From NCBI GenBank assembly GCA_947476485.1, contig CANJQU010000036.1:1-35820 (forward strand): DNA of 35,820 bases, written 5' to 3'. Positions 1 to 9,088 of the stretch are shown one piece after another. The DNA comes from Chitinophagaceae bacterium. GTDB lineage: Bacteria > Bacteroidota > Bacteroidia > Chitinophagales > Chitinophagaceae. The position numbers and the translations under genes were made by a program. Every line of letters begins with the position of its first letter. The first letter of the stretch is position 1. Under the pieces are notes generated by a model that saw only the letters and a program-made list of their open reading frames with translations, had not been told where the DNA came from and did no database searches.

Positions 1-1
1 A

Positions 2-2284
2 TTTGCCGCCCTGTCGCAAAGCCACTCTGGTACCATAAAAGGATTTGTGTATGATAAAAAGACCGGTGAGCCGATGATCTACACCAACGTGATCATATCC
101 GGCAGTAAAGCCGGGGTGCAGACCGATGTGAACGGTTACTTCTCCATAACACTGGCTTCCGGCAGTTATTCGCTGATCATCACTGCGGTTGGTTATGATT
201 CAAGCATTACAACAATTAACCTGTTGCCTGACGCCATTATATCGAAGAAGATACTGCTGGCTGCCCGTGAGACTGAGCTGAAAGGCATAGAAGTATCTGG
301 CAGGAAGACTGAAAAGATGACGCACATCAATACCGGCGTTACGACTGTGACCCCGCGCGAACTGAAACTTCTTCCCAGCTCAGGCGGCGAGCCTGACCTG
401 GCCCAATACCTGCAGGTAATACCAGGAGTTGTGTTTACCGGCGACCAGGGCGGCCAATTGTACATACGTGGCGGCTCACCGGCGCAAACAGGCATCTACC
501 TGGACGGTATCACCATCTACAGCCCATTTCATTCGATCGGTTTATTCTCTGTATTTGAAACAGAAGCTATCCGTAACGTAGATGTATATACTGCAGGCTT
601 CGGCGCTCAGTATGGCAACCGCACATCAGCCATCGTAGATGTTCACACCAAGGATGGTAATAAAAACGAACTGTCGGGGCTGTTATCTACGTCACCGATC
701 ATGTCGCGCGCACTGCTGGAAGGGCCGTTGCTCAGGTCGAAGAAAAGCAGCGGCGCAGGGATCACCTTCCTGGTGACCGGTAAGACCAGCTACCTGGACC
801 AGACCTCGAAAACCCTGTACAGTGGGCTGGGTGAACCATTCACCGGCGGACTACCGTACCGGTTTACCGATGTTTATGGTAAGGTGACCTTCAGCGGGGA
901 TAACGGCAGCAAGCTGAACCTGTTCGGCTTCAATTTTGACGATCACGCCAACCTGCAGAATGACACCACTCATGAAAGCATTGCCGACTACCACTGGAAA
1001 GCCACCGGCGCCGGGGCAACGTTCGTTGTATCTCCGGGCAACAGCGCTGCGCTGATAGACGGTAAATTTGCCTATTCAAACTATAACATCAGCCTGAGCC
1101 AGCAAGGCATACCGAGCGATACGGTGCCACGTACGAGCCAGATAAACGGCTTTGAGGCTGCGATAAACTTTACCTACTTCCTTCACGACTACAGCCAACT
1201 GAAGTATGGCGTAGAAGTAAGCGGCACCCATACCGCGCTTAACTATTACAGCTCTGCGGGTATCTCCACCACACAAAACCGCCAAAGCACACTTGCAGCA
1301 CTGTACTTCCTTTACCGATACAATTTTGGCAGCAAATTCATCTTTGAACCAAGCGTACGTTTCCAGTACTATTCCGAGCTGAACAAATTTTCGCCGGAAC
1401 CGAGGCTGGGCATGAAGCTAAACATATCGGACAATGTGCGTTTGAAATTCGCAACGGGGGTTTACTCTCAAAATCTTATCAGCACCAAATCTGACCAGGA
1501 TATTGTGAACCTGTTTACCGGGTTCCTGCTTAGCCCTGACCAAACGATAAATGACGCCAACGGCAACCAGGTAAAATCGAACCTGCAGAAGGCCTATCAT
1601 GCAGTGGGTGGCATAGAAGTAGATGTGAACAAAGTGGAACTTAACCTTGAGCCGTGGGTGAAATACTTCGGCCAGGTAAATGAACTTAACCGTAACCACC
1701 AGAAAGCAAGCGACCCGGACTTCGTAGCTGCAAGCGGGCTAGCGAATGGCGTAGACCTTTCGGCAAAATACAGCCACCAGAGGATATACCTGTGGGGCGC
1801 ACTTGGCTACCAGAATGTAAATTATACCAGCACCGATGCCAAGGGGAAAGTGCAGACCTACCCTACTCCATTTGATACACGATTCAACGCAAATGCTGTT
1901 GCATCATATACACTGGGTAAAAAGAAGAACTGGGATGTATCGGGCAGGTTCAACATCCACGCACCGTTCCCTTTCACACAAACACAAGGCTTTTATGAGA
2001 ACATAAATATGTCGAGCCTCGCATCGAACCCAATGACGCAAAACGGAAGCGTGGGCGTGATCTATGCGGACAAGATAAACGGCGGGCGTCTTTCGTGGTA
2101 CCACCGCATGGATCTTTCTGTTAAAAGAAGGTTTAAGCTGAACAAAAAATCAAACTTAGACGCTACATTTGCTTTAACCAATGTGTATAACCGTCAAAAC
2201 ATATTCTTTGTAGACCGTATCACTAACGTTAAAGTATACCAACTGCCGTTTTTCCCGAGCATAAACCTTACGTGGACCTTTTAA
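2..2284 (+). CDS. TonB-dependent receptor, 5' end cut by window
   Basis: The reading frame is open from base 2, so the signal peptide and true start lie upstream. The first visible residues (FAALSQSHSGTIKGFVYDKK) look like the end of a signal sequence running into a carboxypeptidase-D regulatory-like domain (about 85 residues). Then comes a plug domain, with the motifs QVIPGVVF, LYIRGGSP and YLDGITIYSP followed by GAQYGNRTSAIVDV, and a long beta-barrel ending in an aromatic residue (WTF). About 760 residues are present, a normal size for the family. Such receptors sit in the outer membrane and import ligands using TonB energy; the substrate cannot be read from sequence. No SusD gene follows, so this is not a SusC/D pair. 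The TPR gene starts 15 nt after its stop, which suggests co-transcription. The GTG at 47 is internal, not the start. Confidence 0.9.
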   Translation, partial: FAALSQSHSGTIKGFVYDKKTGEPMIYTNVIISGSKAGVQTDVNGYFSITLASGSYSLIITAVGYDSSITTINLLPDAIISKKILLAARETELKGIEVSGRKTEKMTHINTGVTTVTPRELKLLPSSGGEPDLAQYLQVIPGVVFTGDQGGQLYIRGGSPAQTGIYLDGITIYSPFHSIGLFSVFETEAIRNVDVYTAGFGAQYGNRTSAIVDVHTKDGNKNELSGLLSTSPIMSRALLEGPLLRSKKSSGAGITFLVTGKTSYLDQTSKTLYSGLGEPFTGGLPYRFTDVYGKVTFSGDNGSKLNLFGFNFDDHANLQNDTTHESIADYHWKATGAGATFVVSPGNSAALIDGKFAYSNYNISLSQQGIPSDTVPRTSQINGFEAAINFTYFLHDYSQLKYGVEVSGTHTALNYYSSAGISTTQNRQSTLAALYFLYRYNFGSKFIFEPSVRFQYYSELNKFSPEPRLGMKLNISDNVRLKFATGVYSQNLISTKSDQDIVNLFTGFLLSPDQTINDANGNQVKSNLQKAYHAVGGIEVDVNKVELNLEPWVKYFGQVNELNRNHQKASDPDFVAASGLANGVDLSAKYSHQRIYLWGALGYQNVNYTSTDAKGKVQTYPTPFDTRFNANAVASYTLGKKKNWDVSGRFNIHAPFPFTQTQGFYENINMSSLASNPMTQNGSVGVIYADKINGGRLSWYHRMDLSVKRRFKLNKKSNLDATFALTNVYNRQNIFFVDRITNVKVYQLPFFPSINLTWTF

Positions 2285-2299
2285 ATATTACAGCGCTGA

Positions 2300-5200
2300 A
2301 TGATGTTGCAAAACCAAAGACGATACGCCCTGCAGATTGCTGTAACAGCGATCACATTTTTTTCGGGCTCGTCTGCTGCACAAGTGCTTACTCCTGATCT
2401 TCCAGGAAACAGGCCACTGATACTGGCTGAAGAACAGTACCAGCAGGGACTTTACTCACTGGCTGCGCAGTCGGCAAGGCAATACCTGAACCAGCCGGCA
2501 GAAAAAATGCCGGAAGGGAGGCCCATCAATAAAGATAAGGCGAGATACTTCCTGGCAATATCGTGCCTGAAGGCGGACATTACCGGGTGCGTGGATTCCG
2601 CAAAGCAACTGATGGCTGCCAGCAATGAGCCTGCCTACTACCAGCGCATGGCCTTTGCGCTGGCACAGTATCATTTTCAGCATGACGAGCTGAAAAAAGC
2701 GATACCGCTTTATGAAGCTGCCAATCTTGAAAACTTAAACAATACGGAAATAGCAGATGCAAAATTTGAGCTGGCGTACTGTTATTTCAACAACCGCGAA
2801 TTTGAAAAAGCCACTCCGCTTTTCCTGGCCATCAAATCACTTAAGGAAGGCAAGTATTACCTGGCGGGCAATTACTATTACGGACTGCTGGCTTATAACA
2901 GCAATAAGTATACTGACGCCCTGGCAAGTTTTGAGATCGTAAAGAACGCCAGAGACTACCGCGCGATAGTGCCGTACTATATAGCTGAGATCTACTACTT
3001 CATGGGCAACCGCGCAAAAGCATATGAAATAGCGGATAGTTTCCTGAAGAAAAAAGAAAAACTTTATTACGATAAAGAATTACACCTCCTGGCCGCGCAG
3101 TGCCTTTTTGAAGATCAGCGGTATAAAGAAGCAAGACCTTATTTTGAATATTACTACGAGCATACCGACAAGATAAAGAAACAGGACCTCTACAAAATAG
3201 CTTATTGCTACTACAGGCTGAATGAGTGGCCCGGTGCGATAGAAAAGTTCAAGCTGCTTAGCAACACACAGGACTCGCTGGGACAAACCGCTATGTACCT
3301 GCTGGGTGACTGCTACCTGAAAACAGATGATAAGGTAAGCGCGCGCAATGCGTTTGGCATATGCGCAGATATGGCTTACAACCGGGGCCAGCAGGAAGCC
3401 TCGATGATACTGTATGGAAGACTGAGCTATGAAACGGGCTACAATGATGATGCGCTGAGAGAACTAAATAGCCTGCTCACTACCTTTCCCAACAGCCAAT
3501 ACAAGGACGAGGCAAACACATTGATATCCGGACTGCTGATAAAGACCAACAACTACGAGAGCGCCCTGAAGCGGCTGGATGATGTGAGCGTGAAGGATAA
3601 CGACTACTGGACCGTATACCAGAAAGCAGCGTTCGGGTATGGCGTGCAGCAGTTCAGGAACGGATCATTAGCAGCGTCCTACCGATACTTCACCCTGGCA
3701 TTGCAACACCCGGTAAATGAAGATTATGAAAGCGCCACCTACTTCTGGAAAAGTGAACTGGCATACAGGCTGCATCGCTACCCGGAAGTAATTACATACG
3801 CACAAACCTTCCTGGATAAGAGAGCAAATATGATTGCAGTGCAGCGTATAAGCCCGCTGGCTACCCGCCAGCATGCTTACCTGAATATGGGTTTTGCATC
3901 TATGGAAACAGAGAACTATGGCGCAGCCCAGGGGTTCTTTAATCATGCACAGCAGGAGCGCGGCAGCGACAGCTACTCTGAAAATGTAGCAGCGGTGCGC
4001 GAGGCCGATGCGGTATTCATGCAGAAAGACTACAAGAAAGCAATAGCTCTTTATGACCACATCATATACAGCGACAGCGCTGATGCGGACTATGCGCGCT
4101 ACCAGAAGAGCATATTGCTGGGCCTGCAGAATAAGATCAACGAGAAAATATCGGTACTGCTGTCGCTGATCAACAGTAAGCCGCCATCGGCATATGCGAA
4201 TTTCGCACGGTATGAGGCGGCTGTAACTTACCTTGAGGAAGACAAATATTCTGAGGCGCTTGGCTACCTGCAGCAGCTTACCGATTCTATTGCTGATAAG
4301 AGCTTTGCGCCACGGTCGTGGATGAAAACTGGCTTTATATACCAGCAACTAAATGAAAATAACAAAGCCATAGAAGCCTACAAGCATGTGGTGCATGACT
4401 ACCCTGCCGCTGAAGACCGGCTGGCAGCGCTTGACGCCCTTAAGAGCCTTTATATACAGAGCAACCAGCCCGCGGCATATACAAGACTGCTGATGGAGAA
4501 CAATCTGCCATCGGCAGACAGCAGCTCTATGGACTCTACTTATTACTCTGCGGCCGAGGCACAGTTTGCCAACAGCCAGTGGGATGAAGCACAACGGGCA
4601 TTTACAAATTATCTGCTGGCCTACCCTAATGGTATATTTGCTATCAAAGCCCACTACTACCGCGCTGAAAGCAACTTCCAGATGCGTAAATTCAAGGAGG
4701 CGCGTGAGGATTATGACGAGACATTGATGGGAGGCTGGAACGACTTTTCTGAGAACAGTGCACGCCGCGCGGCAGCCATTGCGCTGGAACAAAAAGACTA
4801 TGACGGCGCCTACCGTTACTACCTGCGGCTGCGCGCCAATGTATCGAACAACACATTTAAGGAAGTGGTGTATAATGGGTTGATGCGGAGCGGGTTTAAC
4901 TCCAGCAAATTCAGTGAGACTATTTTCTATGCTGATTCATTGATGGCACTGCCCGGAATATCCATTGACCTTATGAACGATGCGTTGTTTTATAAAGCAC
5001 GGTCGTTGCAGCACTTTGATAGTGCAGATGCTGCAATCACAATTTACAGGCAGCTAAGCGGGAATAAAAACGGTGAAGTGGCCGCAGAATCAAGGTATCA
5101 CATAGCCGAACTACTTTTTGCGAAGAAAGAAGGTAAGGAGGCCGAGACCGCAGCCAATGACGCTATACATTTATCGGCTGGATATGACTATTGGATCGGA

Positions 5201-5386
5201 AAATCTTACCTGCTGCTGGCAGATATCCTGGTGACACAGTCGGATTACTTCAATGCCAAGGCGCTGCTGCAAAGTATTGCCAAGAACACCAAGATACCCG
5301 AGTTTAAACAAGAAGCAACCAGGAAACTGGCCGAAGTAAAGACGCTGGAAAAAAATCACAGCAAATTACAGGAGGACGAAAAATGA
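2300..5386 (+). CDS. Large exported tetratricopeptide-repeat protein
   Basis: This is a 1028-residue protein. Its N-terminal signal (hydrophobic AVTAITFFSGSSAAQ) is followed by TPR-type helical repeats almost to the end. Repeats such as ARYFLAISCL, AKFELAYCYFNN, AYCYYRLNEWPGAIEKF and HYYRAESNFQMRKF recur at roughly 34-36 residue spacing. The C terminus is a charged helix rich in Lys and Glu. Two adjacent ATG codons (2300, 2303) are possible starts. It probably acts as a periplasmic or outer-membrane-attached scaffold. It lies between a TonB-dependent receptor and another outer-membrane barrel, all on one strand with gaps of 15 and 104 nt, so it may belong to the same assembly. The precise function is unknown. 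Long antisense open frames across it are shadows. Confidence 0.88.
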   Translation: MMLQNQRRYALQIAVTAITFFSGSSAAQVLTPDLPGNRPLILAEEQYQQGLYSLAAQSARQYLNQPAEKMPEGRPINKDKARYFLAISCLKADITGCVDSAKQLMAASNEPAYYQRMAFALAQYHFQHDELKKAIPLYEAANLENLNNTEIADAKFELAYCYFNNREFEKATPLFLAIKSLKEGKYYLAGNYYYGLLAYNSNKYTDALASFEIVKNARDYRAIVPYYIAEIYYFMGNRAKAYEIADSFLKKKEKLYYDKELHLLAAQCLFEDQRYKEARPYFEYYYEHTDKIKKQDLYKIAYCYYRLNEWPGAIEKFKLLSNTQDSLGQTAMYLLGDCYLKTDDKVSARNAFGICADMAYNRGQQEASMILYGRLSYETGYNDDALRELNSLLTTFPNSQYKDEANTLISGLLIKTNNYESALKRLDDVSVKDNDYWTVYQKAAFGYGVQQFRNGSLAASYRYFTLALQHPVNEDYESATYFWKSELAYRLHRYPEVITYAQTFLDKRANMIAVQRISPLATRQHAYLNMGFASMETENYGAAQGFFNHAQQERGSDSYSENVAAVREADAVFMQKDYKKAIALYDHIIYSDSADADYARYQKSILLGLQNKINEKISVLLSLINSKPPSAYANFARYEAAVTYLEEDKYSEALGYLQQLTDSIADKSFAPRSWMKTGFIYQQLNENNKAIEAYKHVVHDYPAAEDRLAALDALKSLYIQSNQPAAYTRLLMENNLPSADSSSMDSTYYSAAEAQFANSQWDEAQRAFTNYLLAYPNGIFAIKAHYYRAESNFQMRKFKEAREDYDETLMGGWNDFSENSARRAAAIALEQKDYDGAYRYYLRLRANVSNNTFKEVVYNGLMRSGFNSSKFSETIFYADSLMALPGISIDLMNDALFYKARSLQHFDSADAAITIYRQLSGNKNGEVAAESRYHIAELLFAKKEGKEAETAANDAIHLSAGYDYWIGKSYLLLADILVTQSDYFNAKALLQSIAKNTKIPEFKQEATRKLAEVKTLEKNHSKLQEDEK

Positions 5387-5419
5387 TCGTATTTATTTCA
5401 TTTACGAGCGTGGTATAAA

Positions 5420-5441
5420 AGAGAAACAGGATCGTTTCTCT
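5420..5441 (+). other. Perfect 8-bp inverted repeat between TPR and barrel genes
   Basis: AGAGAAAC, a six-base spacer AGGATC, then GTTTCTCT. It lies 34 nt after the TPR stop codon and 50 nt before the next start. No T run follows, so it is not a clear intrinsic terminator; it may be an mRNA-processing or attenuating hairpin, or an operator. Confidence 0.4.
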
Positions 5442-5490
5442 ATGATATTGAAACGAATAATATTGAGCGGGATATAATAAAATATAGTGC

Positions 5491-7128
5491 ATGAGCGTAA
5501 AACATCTTTTCATACTGGTATTGCTTACAGCCGCATTCGGAGCAAGGGCGCAACGCCGAGCGCCTGCTGACACCGTGCTGAAAGGTTCTACCATTGAGGT
5601 GATACAGTCGTACAAGCCGGAAGTGAAGCGCGCACCAAAACCTGAATGGATGCCGCAGCTTCCCCCTCCTGACACTACACACCCTGTGCTGAACCTTGAA
5701 GTGCCGCAACAAACCCTGTATTACACTTACAGCTCACAACCACTTCGCCCGCTGGCCCTTGGTAAAGATGTGCCAAAGCCACCCTATGAAAGCTACATAA
5801 AAGCAGGCGGGGGCAATATGTCTACCATTTTCCTTGATGCAGGGACGAACGCATTCTGGGGTAAGAATTATGAGACGAATGTGCATGCGCACCACATCTC
5901 ACAGGCCGGCCCTATATTGAACCAACATACAGCCCTGAGCGGGATAGAAGCGGAAGGTATGTATCATGCTGCTAACAATGAGTGGCATGCCGGTATTGTT
6001 GCCGAGCGAAACCAATACTCATTATATGGGTACAACCACGCGTTGAAAGATCCTCCGTTTGATTCGGTGAAGCAGGTGTATACGACCATACGGGCCACGG
6101 CGGATATGAAGAACAAGACAGACAGCTCCGATCGTTTGTATTACCACCCTTCTGTATCTGCTTCACTATATAATGCCAAACGTGATGCATCGGAGATAAT
6201 TGCAGGCATCAACCTGCCGCTGCGCTTTAAACTAGATACCAGCCTGGATCTTGTAGCTGCACTTAGCGGCAATATCACTAATTACCGGACCACCGGCTGG
6301 AACAATTACAATAACCTTGGCGAGTTTCTGCCGGGCGTCGTACTGCATCATGGGCCATATAGCGGCCATGTACTGGTGGGGCTTGCGGTAGGCGGGGATG
6401 GGACAGGCTATGTGTTGCCCGATGTACTTGCATCGTTCAGGCTGCCGGACACACGCTACATTGTAACCGCAGGATGGCAGGCAACCCTGCGCCAGAATAC
6501 CTATGAACAACTGACAACCGAGAACCCTTACCTGCAGAACAACTACTTCCTGCAGCAAACAAAAAAGAGCGAAATTTTCCTGGGCCTTGAGGGACCGGTG
6601 GGGAATCATTTTATTTTCTCTGCACGGGGAAGCTGGTGGAAATTTAATAAGCTGGCGACTTTCGTAAATGATACGGGCGACCAGAATCAATTCTATATAG
6701 TGTATGACAACGTGCAAGCTCTTTCCATTCATGTAGGGGTCCGCTACAAGCAAGCCAATAGATGGTCAGTTGGCGCAACTGCAGACTACTATGCTTTTTA
6801 CAACGGATCAGAGAAAGAAGTGTGGCATGTGCCCAATGTAACTATGAAGGGCGACCTTACTATCAACATATCGCGGAAATTTGTTGCAAAGACTTACTTT
6901 GCGCTGCTTAGCGGCATTCATGCACGGGATACAACACTGGGGCCACCAACGCGCACGGTGACGCTGAAGCCAATTGCCGATCTGGGTGTAAGCGCCGAGT
7001 ATTCCATTATCCCCAGGTTATCTGTGTTTGCAAATGTGGACAATATTCTCAACAACAGATACCAGCGCTGGTATGGTTACCAGTCATACGGTTTTAATGT
7101 ATACGGCGGCCTCAGGCTGAAGTTTTAA
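5491..7128 (+). CDS. Outer-membrane beta-barrel protein (plugless TonB-receptor-like)
   Basis: This is a 545-residue protein with a clear signal peptide (MSVKHLFILVLLTAAFGARA). A short periplasmic stretch rich in Pro follows (PEWMPQLPPPDTTHP), and from about residue 100 there are alternating aromatic/polar strands to a C-terminal aromatic residue (YGGLRLKF), the outer-membrane insertion signature. There is no plug domain and no carboxypeptidase-regulatory domain, so the protein looks like the barrel part of a TonB-dependent receptor or a porin. The motif VFANVDNILNNRYQRWYGY is typical of the last strands of TonB receptors. It follows the TPR gene on the same strand and probably works with it. 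The ligand is unknown. Confidence 0.8.
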   Translation: MSVKHLFILVLLTAAFGARAQRRAPADTVLKGSTIEVIQSYKPEVKRAPKPEWMPQLPPPDTTHPVLNLEVPQQTLYYTYSSQPLRPLALGKDVPKPPYESYIKAGGGNMSTIFLDAGTNAFWGKNYETNVHAHHISQAGPILNQHTALSGIEAEGMYHAANNEWHAGIVAERNQYSLYGYNHALKDPPFDSVKQVYTTIRATADMKNKTDSSDRLYYHPSVSASLYNAKRDASEIIAGINLPLRFKLDTSLDLVAALSGNITNYRTTGWNNYNNLGEFLPGVVLHHGPYSGHVLVGLAVGGDGTGYVLPDVLASFRLPDTRYIVTAGWQATLRQNTYEQLTTENPYLQNNYFLQQTKKSEIFLGLEGPVGNHFIFSARGSWWKFNKLATFVNDTGDQNQFYIVYDNVQALSIHVGVRYKQANRWSVGATADYYAFYNGSEKEVWHVPNVTMKGDLTINISRKFVAKTYFALLSGIHARDTTLGPPTRTVTLKPIADLGVSAEYSIIPRLSVFANVDNILNNRYQRWYGYQSYGFNVYGGLRLKF

Positions 7129-7219
7129 TATATCCGCCCCATGAGCGTGTAATTAGCAAAAATTATAGAAATGCTCCGTTAGATTCTATGATTTATTAAT
7201 TATCTTGCCAGTAATTCTA

Positions 7220-7227
7220 AAGGGGGC
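7220..7227 (+). promoter_or_regulatory. Purine-rich Shine-Dalgarno-like run before the HU/SPOR gene
   Basis: AAAGGGGG ends 9 nt before the ATG at 7237. It is one of few strong SD-like sequences in the window and supports that start codon. Confidence 0.4.
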
Positions 7228-7236
7228 ACATCAGTA

Positions 7237-8160
7237 ATGGATATTGCGAAATACATAGGTCTGTTTTTACTAAAAAATCACTATTGCTACATACATGGTC
7301 TTGGCAACATGGAGCTGGTGAAACGCCCCGCCACACATGACGGCAAAGCACTACAGGCAGCCTCGTATGAAGTAGTTGTAACCCCAGGCGGATCTATAGA
7401 TGATAACCTTGCCAACTTCATTGCTACCAACGAACAAATAAGCATCTCCAAGGCAGCAAATACACTTCGCGAATACAGCATTAAGGCCCGGCAGGACATT
7501 GCTAATGGTATCGAAGTGCCTATCCCGAACATAGGCCACTTTACCGGCTCGCAGACCAAGGTGCAATTTGTTACGAATGCCAATTTCAAGTTCACGCCTG
7601 CGGGCATACCAACCATAAAGAACAGCAAGCAACTGGATGAGCAAAATATGCGCCTGGCGCAAAAGCCGTCTTATCCGAAGCCACACAAAGCGGATTCGGT
7701 GAACTGGAGCATGGTGATCATAGTTGGGGTGCTGCTGGTGATACTCGCTGGTGGAGGTTATGGCATATACTATTACATGAACTCCATGAAGCCGGCACCA
7801 CTACCGCCTGTGGAAGCGCCAAAAGATACGGTGGTTCAGGCGCCTCCTGTTGCCGTACCGGATTCAGCGCAGGCAAAGGCGGACAGTACCGCAGCGCCAA
7901 CAGCACCTGTAACAGATACTGTTAAGCATACATTCAAAATGATCATCGGGGATTATCCTAACAGGGAGAAAGCTGAGAAGCGCATGCGCAATCTAAAGAT
8001 AAACGGGAACCGTGTGGATGTGATGCCTAAAGGAGGCACTGACACAACAGGCTATTATGTGTTCACCAACATCACCTGCTTTGCGGCGGATACTGCGCAT
8101 GTAAAGGATTCACTGAGGCTGTTGTTTGGTTATAAGGGTGTAACGATCTCGGGTAAGTAA
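7237..8160 (+). CDS. HU-CCDC81-type domain protein with membrane span and SPOR domain
   Basis: This is a 307-residue protein. Residues about 1-125 match the bacterial HU-CCDC81 tandem-HU pattern (MDIAKYIGLFLL, then EVPIPNIGHF with the conserved IPxxGxF turn). A single membrane span lies at about 159-181 (MVIIVGVLLVILAGGGYGIY). After it come a Pro/Ala-rich linker and a C-terminal SPOR-type domain (about 231-305, FKMIIGDYPNREKAEKRM). The topology implies an HU-like fold in the cytoplasm tethered to a peptidoglycan-binding SPOR domain in the periplasm, so the protein may link nucleoid or cytoplasm to cell wall or division sites. The HU-like part may bind DNA, but that is inference from the family. 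It is the last gene of the envelope cluster. Confidence 0.82.
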   Translation: MDIAKYIGLFLLKNHYCYIHGLGNMELVKRPATHDGKALQAASYEVVVTPGGSIDDNLANFIATNEQISISKAANTLREYSIKARQDIANGIEVPIPNIGHFTGSQTKVQFVTNANFKFTPAGIPTIKNSKQLDEQNMRLAQKPSYPKPHKADSVNWSMVIIVGVLLVILAGGGYGIYYYMNSMKPAPLPPVEAPKDTVVQAPPVAVPDSAQAKADSTAAPTAPVTDTVKHTFKMIIGDYPNREKAEKRMRNLKINGNRVDVMPKGGTDTTGYYVFTNITCFAADTAHVKDSLRLLFGYKGVTISGK

Positions 8161-8170
8161 GTAGCAGCAC

Positions 8171-8228
8171 GAAATTCCAAAGAGGAAATTCCAACGGAAA
8201 TACTAATAAATCCACAAGGAAATTCCAA
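8171..8228. repeat. Three direct copies of GAAATTCCAA in a convergent gap
   Basis: Exact 10-mers start at 8171, 8185 and 8219 (offsets 14 and 34), with an extra GGAAAT at 8195. They fill the 77-bp gap between two converging genes. Similar AAATTCC-rich tracts are, from memory, common in Bacteroidota intergenic DNA. No hairpin with a T run is seen. Confidence 0.55.
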
Positions 8229-8237
8229 GACAATATT

Positions 8238-8729
8238 CTAGCCGCCGATCTCCAAGAGCTTTTCGAGAACTGCATGTGTGGCCGGACAAACCAACGAATT
8301 CTTCAAAGTCAACTGTACTCGCTTTAGCAGCACATCTTCATCTGTATAGGGATAGCGGGCACAGTCACTGGGGCGGTCGTCGTAAATATTACAGGTATTA
8401 TCTTCGGCAAGGAATGGACATGGTGTGGTGCGGGTGACATAGTCGCCCTCTTCGTCCAGCTTCAGATAGCTGGCTACAAGGTCGCCCTCTTTCATCCGCA
8501 GGCTTTTGGCTATACGCTTAATGTCCGGCTGCTTAAAACGTGGAGAATGGTTTTTGCAACAGCGCGCGCAATCGAGACAGTTTATTTTACTAAAGGCTTC
8601 TTCATGGAATTCGGGCAGAGCATCCAGCAGCTTATTCTGGAGCGACTTTGTCTTGTTGCTCTTCTCCAGCATATACTTATATGCCTTCTGGTGTTCCTTC
8701 GCCTCTTTTTCCCAAATTTCCAATGCCAT
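8238..8729 (-). CDS. YkgJ-family cysteine-cluster protein
   Basis: This is a 163-residue protein with the CxxCxxCC cluster (NCLDCARCC, about residues 51-59) and later cysteines in TTPCPFLAEDNTCNIYDDRP and PSDCARYPY. This is the signature of the YkgJ / CxxxCxxCC family thought to bind zinc or an iron-sulfur centre. The biochemical role is not established. I use the ATG at 8729 rather than the in-frame TTG at 8738, because a consensus promoter box (8736-8743) overlaps that TTG. The gene would then be transcribed with a leader of only about 6 nt or none. The N-terminal third is a lysine-rich helix. Confidence 0.85.
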   Translation of the reverse strand: MALEIWEKEAKEHQKAYKYMLEKSNKTKSLQNKLLDALPEFHEEAFSKINCLDCARCCKNHSPRFKQPDIKRIAKSLRMKEGDLVASYLKLDEEGDYVTRTTPCPFLAEDNTCNIYDDRPSDCARYPYTDEDVLLKRVQLTLKNSLVCPATHAVLEKLLEIGG

Positions 8730-8735
8730 GAGCTG

Positions 8736-8743
8736 CAAAATTA
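8736..8743 (-). promoter_or_regulatory. -7 promoter box TAATTTTG for the cysteine-cluster gene
   Basis: It matches the Bacteroidota -7 consensus TAnnTTTG exactly. Its last base is 6 nt before the ATG at 8729, so transcription should begin at or next to the start codon. No convincing -33 element was found. Confidence 0.55.
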
Positions 8744-8817
8744 CGGTATTTAGGGCAGGAAGGATGCTAAAAGCACTCTGAGAATGAATGTCTGAGAAAT
8801 ACTGATATAGATTAATG

Positions 8818-9003
8818 TCACCTTACTCGTTCCAAAATTTCTTTCAGTATTTGATTTAATACGGTAATTACAAATGCACCTACTACGCTCGCAATAACCA
8901 AAAAAAACAGATCGGGGCAGCCCATAAGAAAAAGGGCAATGCAGATTGAAACAAGCCAGAAAATAAATTCTACGATCAATTTGTTTGCTTGATAATTTCT
9001 CAT
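8818..9003 (-). CDS. Small hypothetical membrane protein (61 aa)
   Basis: This is a 61-residue product with two hydrophobic stretches, about residues 12-30 (FIFWLVSICIALFLMGC) and 33-48 (FFLVIASVVGAFVITVL), then a charged tail KEILERVR. The residue pattern is that of a real two-span membrane protein. The longer frame that overlaps it on the same strand (8750-9061) has no such pattern. I do not recognise a family. No promoter box or ribosome-binding site is obvious, so the call rests on the hydrophobicity pattern alone. Confidence 0.5.
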   Translation of the reverse strand: MRNYQANKLIVEFIFWLVSICIALFLMGCPDLFFLVIASVVGAFVITVLNQILKEILERVR

Positions 9004-9088
9004 AAAACAATGTTGTCATGATGTTAGAAATCGAATTAAATAACAACCTTCTATGCGACAAACACTTACAGCTTCATTTTTAACACTA

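Noticed and set aside
3668-4348. 226-codon open frame on the minus strand inside the TPR gene
   Set aside because: Cys/Leu-rich low-quality composition with no domain; it mirrors the codon pattern of a very well supported gene on the plus strand.
2-5386. SusC/SusD polysaccharide utilisation locus
   Set aside because: A TonB receptor is present, but the next gene is a long TPR protein with no SusD lipoprotein features and no glycoside hydrolase follows.
8171-8228. Short repeats read as a CRISPR remnant
   Set aside because: Units are only 10 bp, spacings are 14 and 34 bp, and there are no cas genes.
8750-9061. 103-codon frame on the minus strand overlapping the small membrane protein
   Set aside because: No hydrophobic or domain pattern, whereas the overlapping 61-codon frame has two clean membrane spans.
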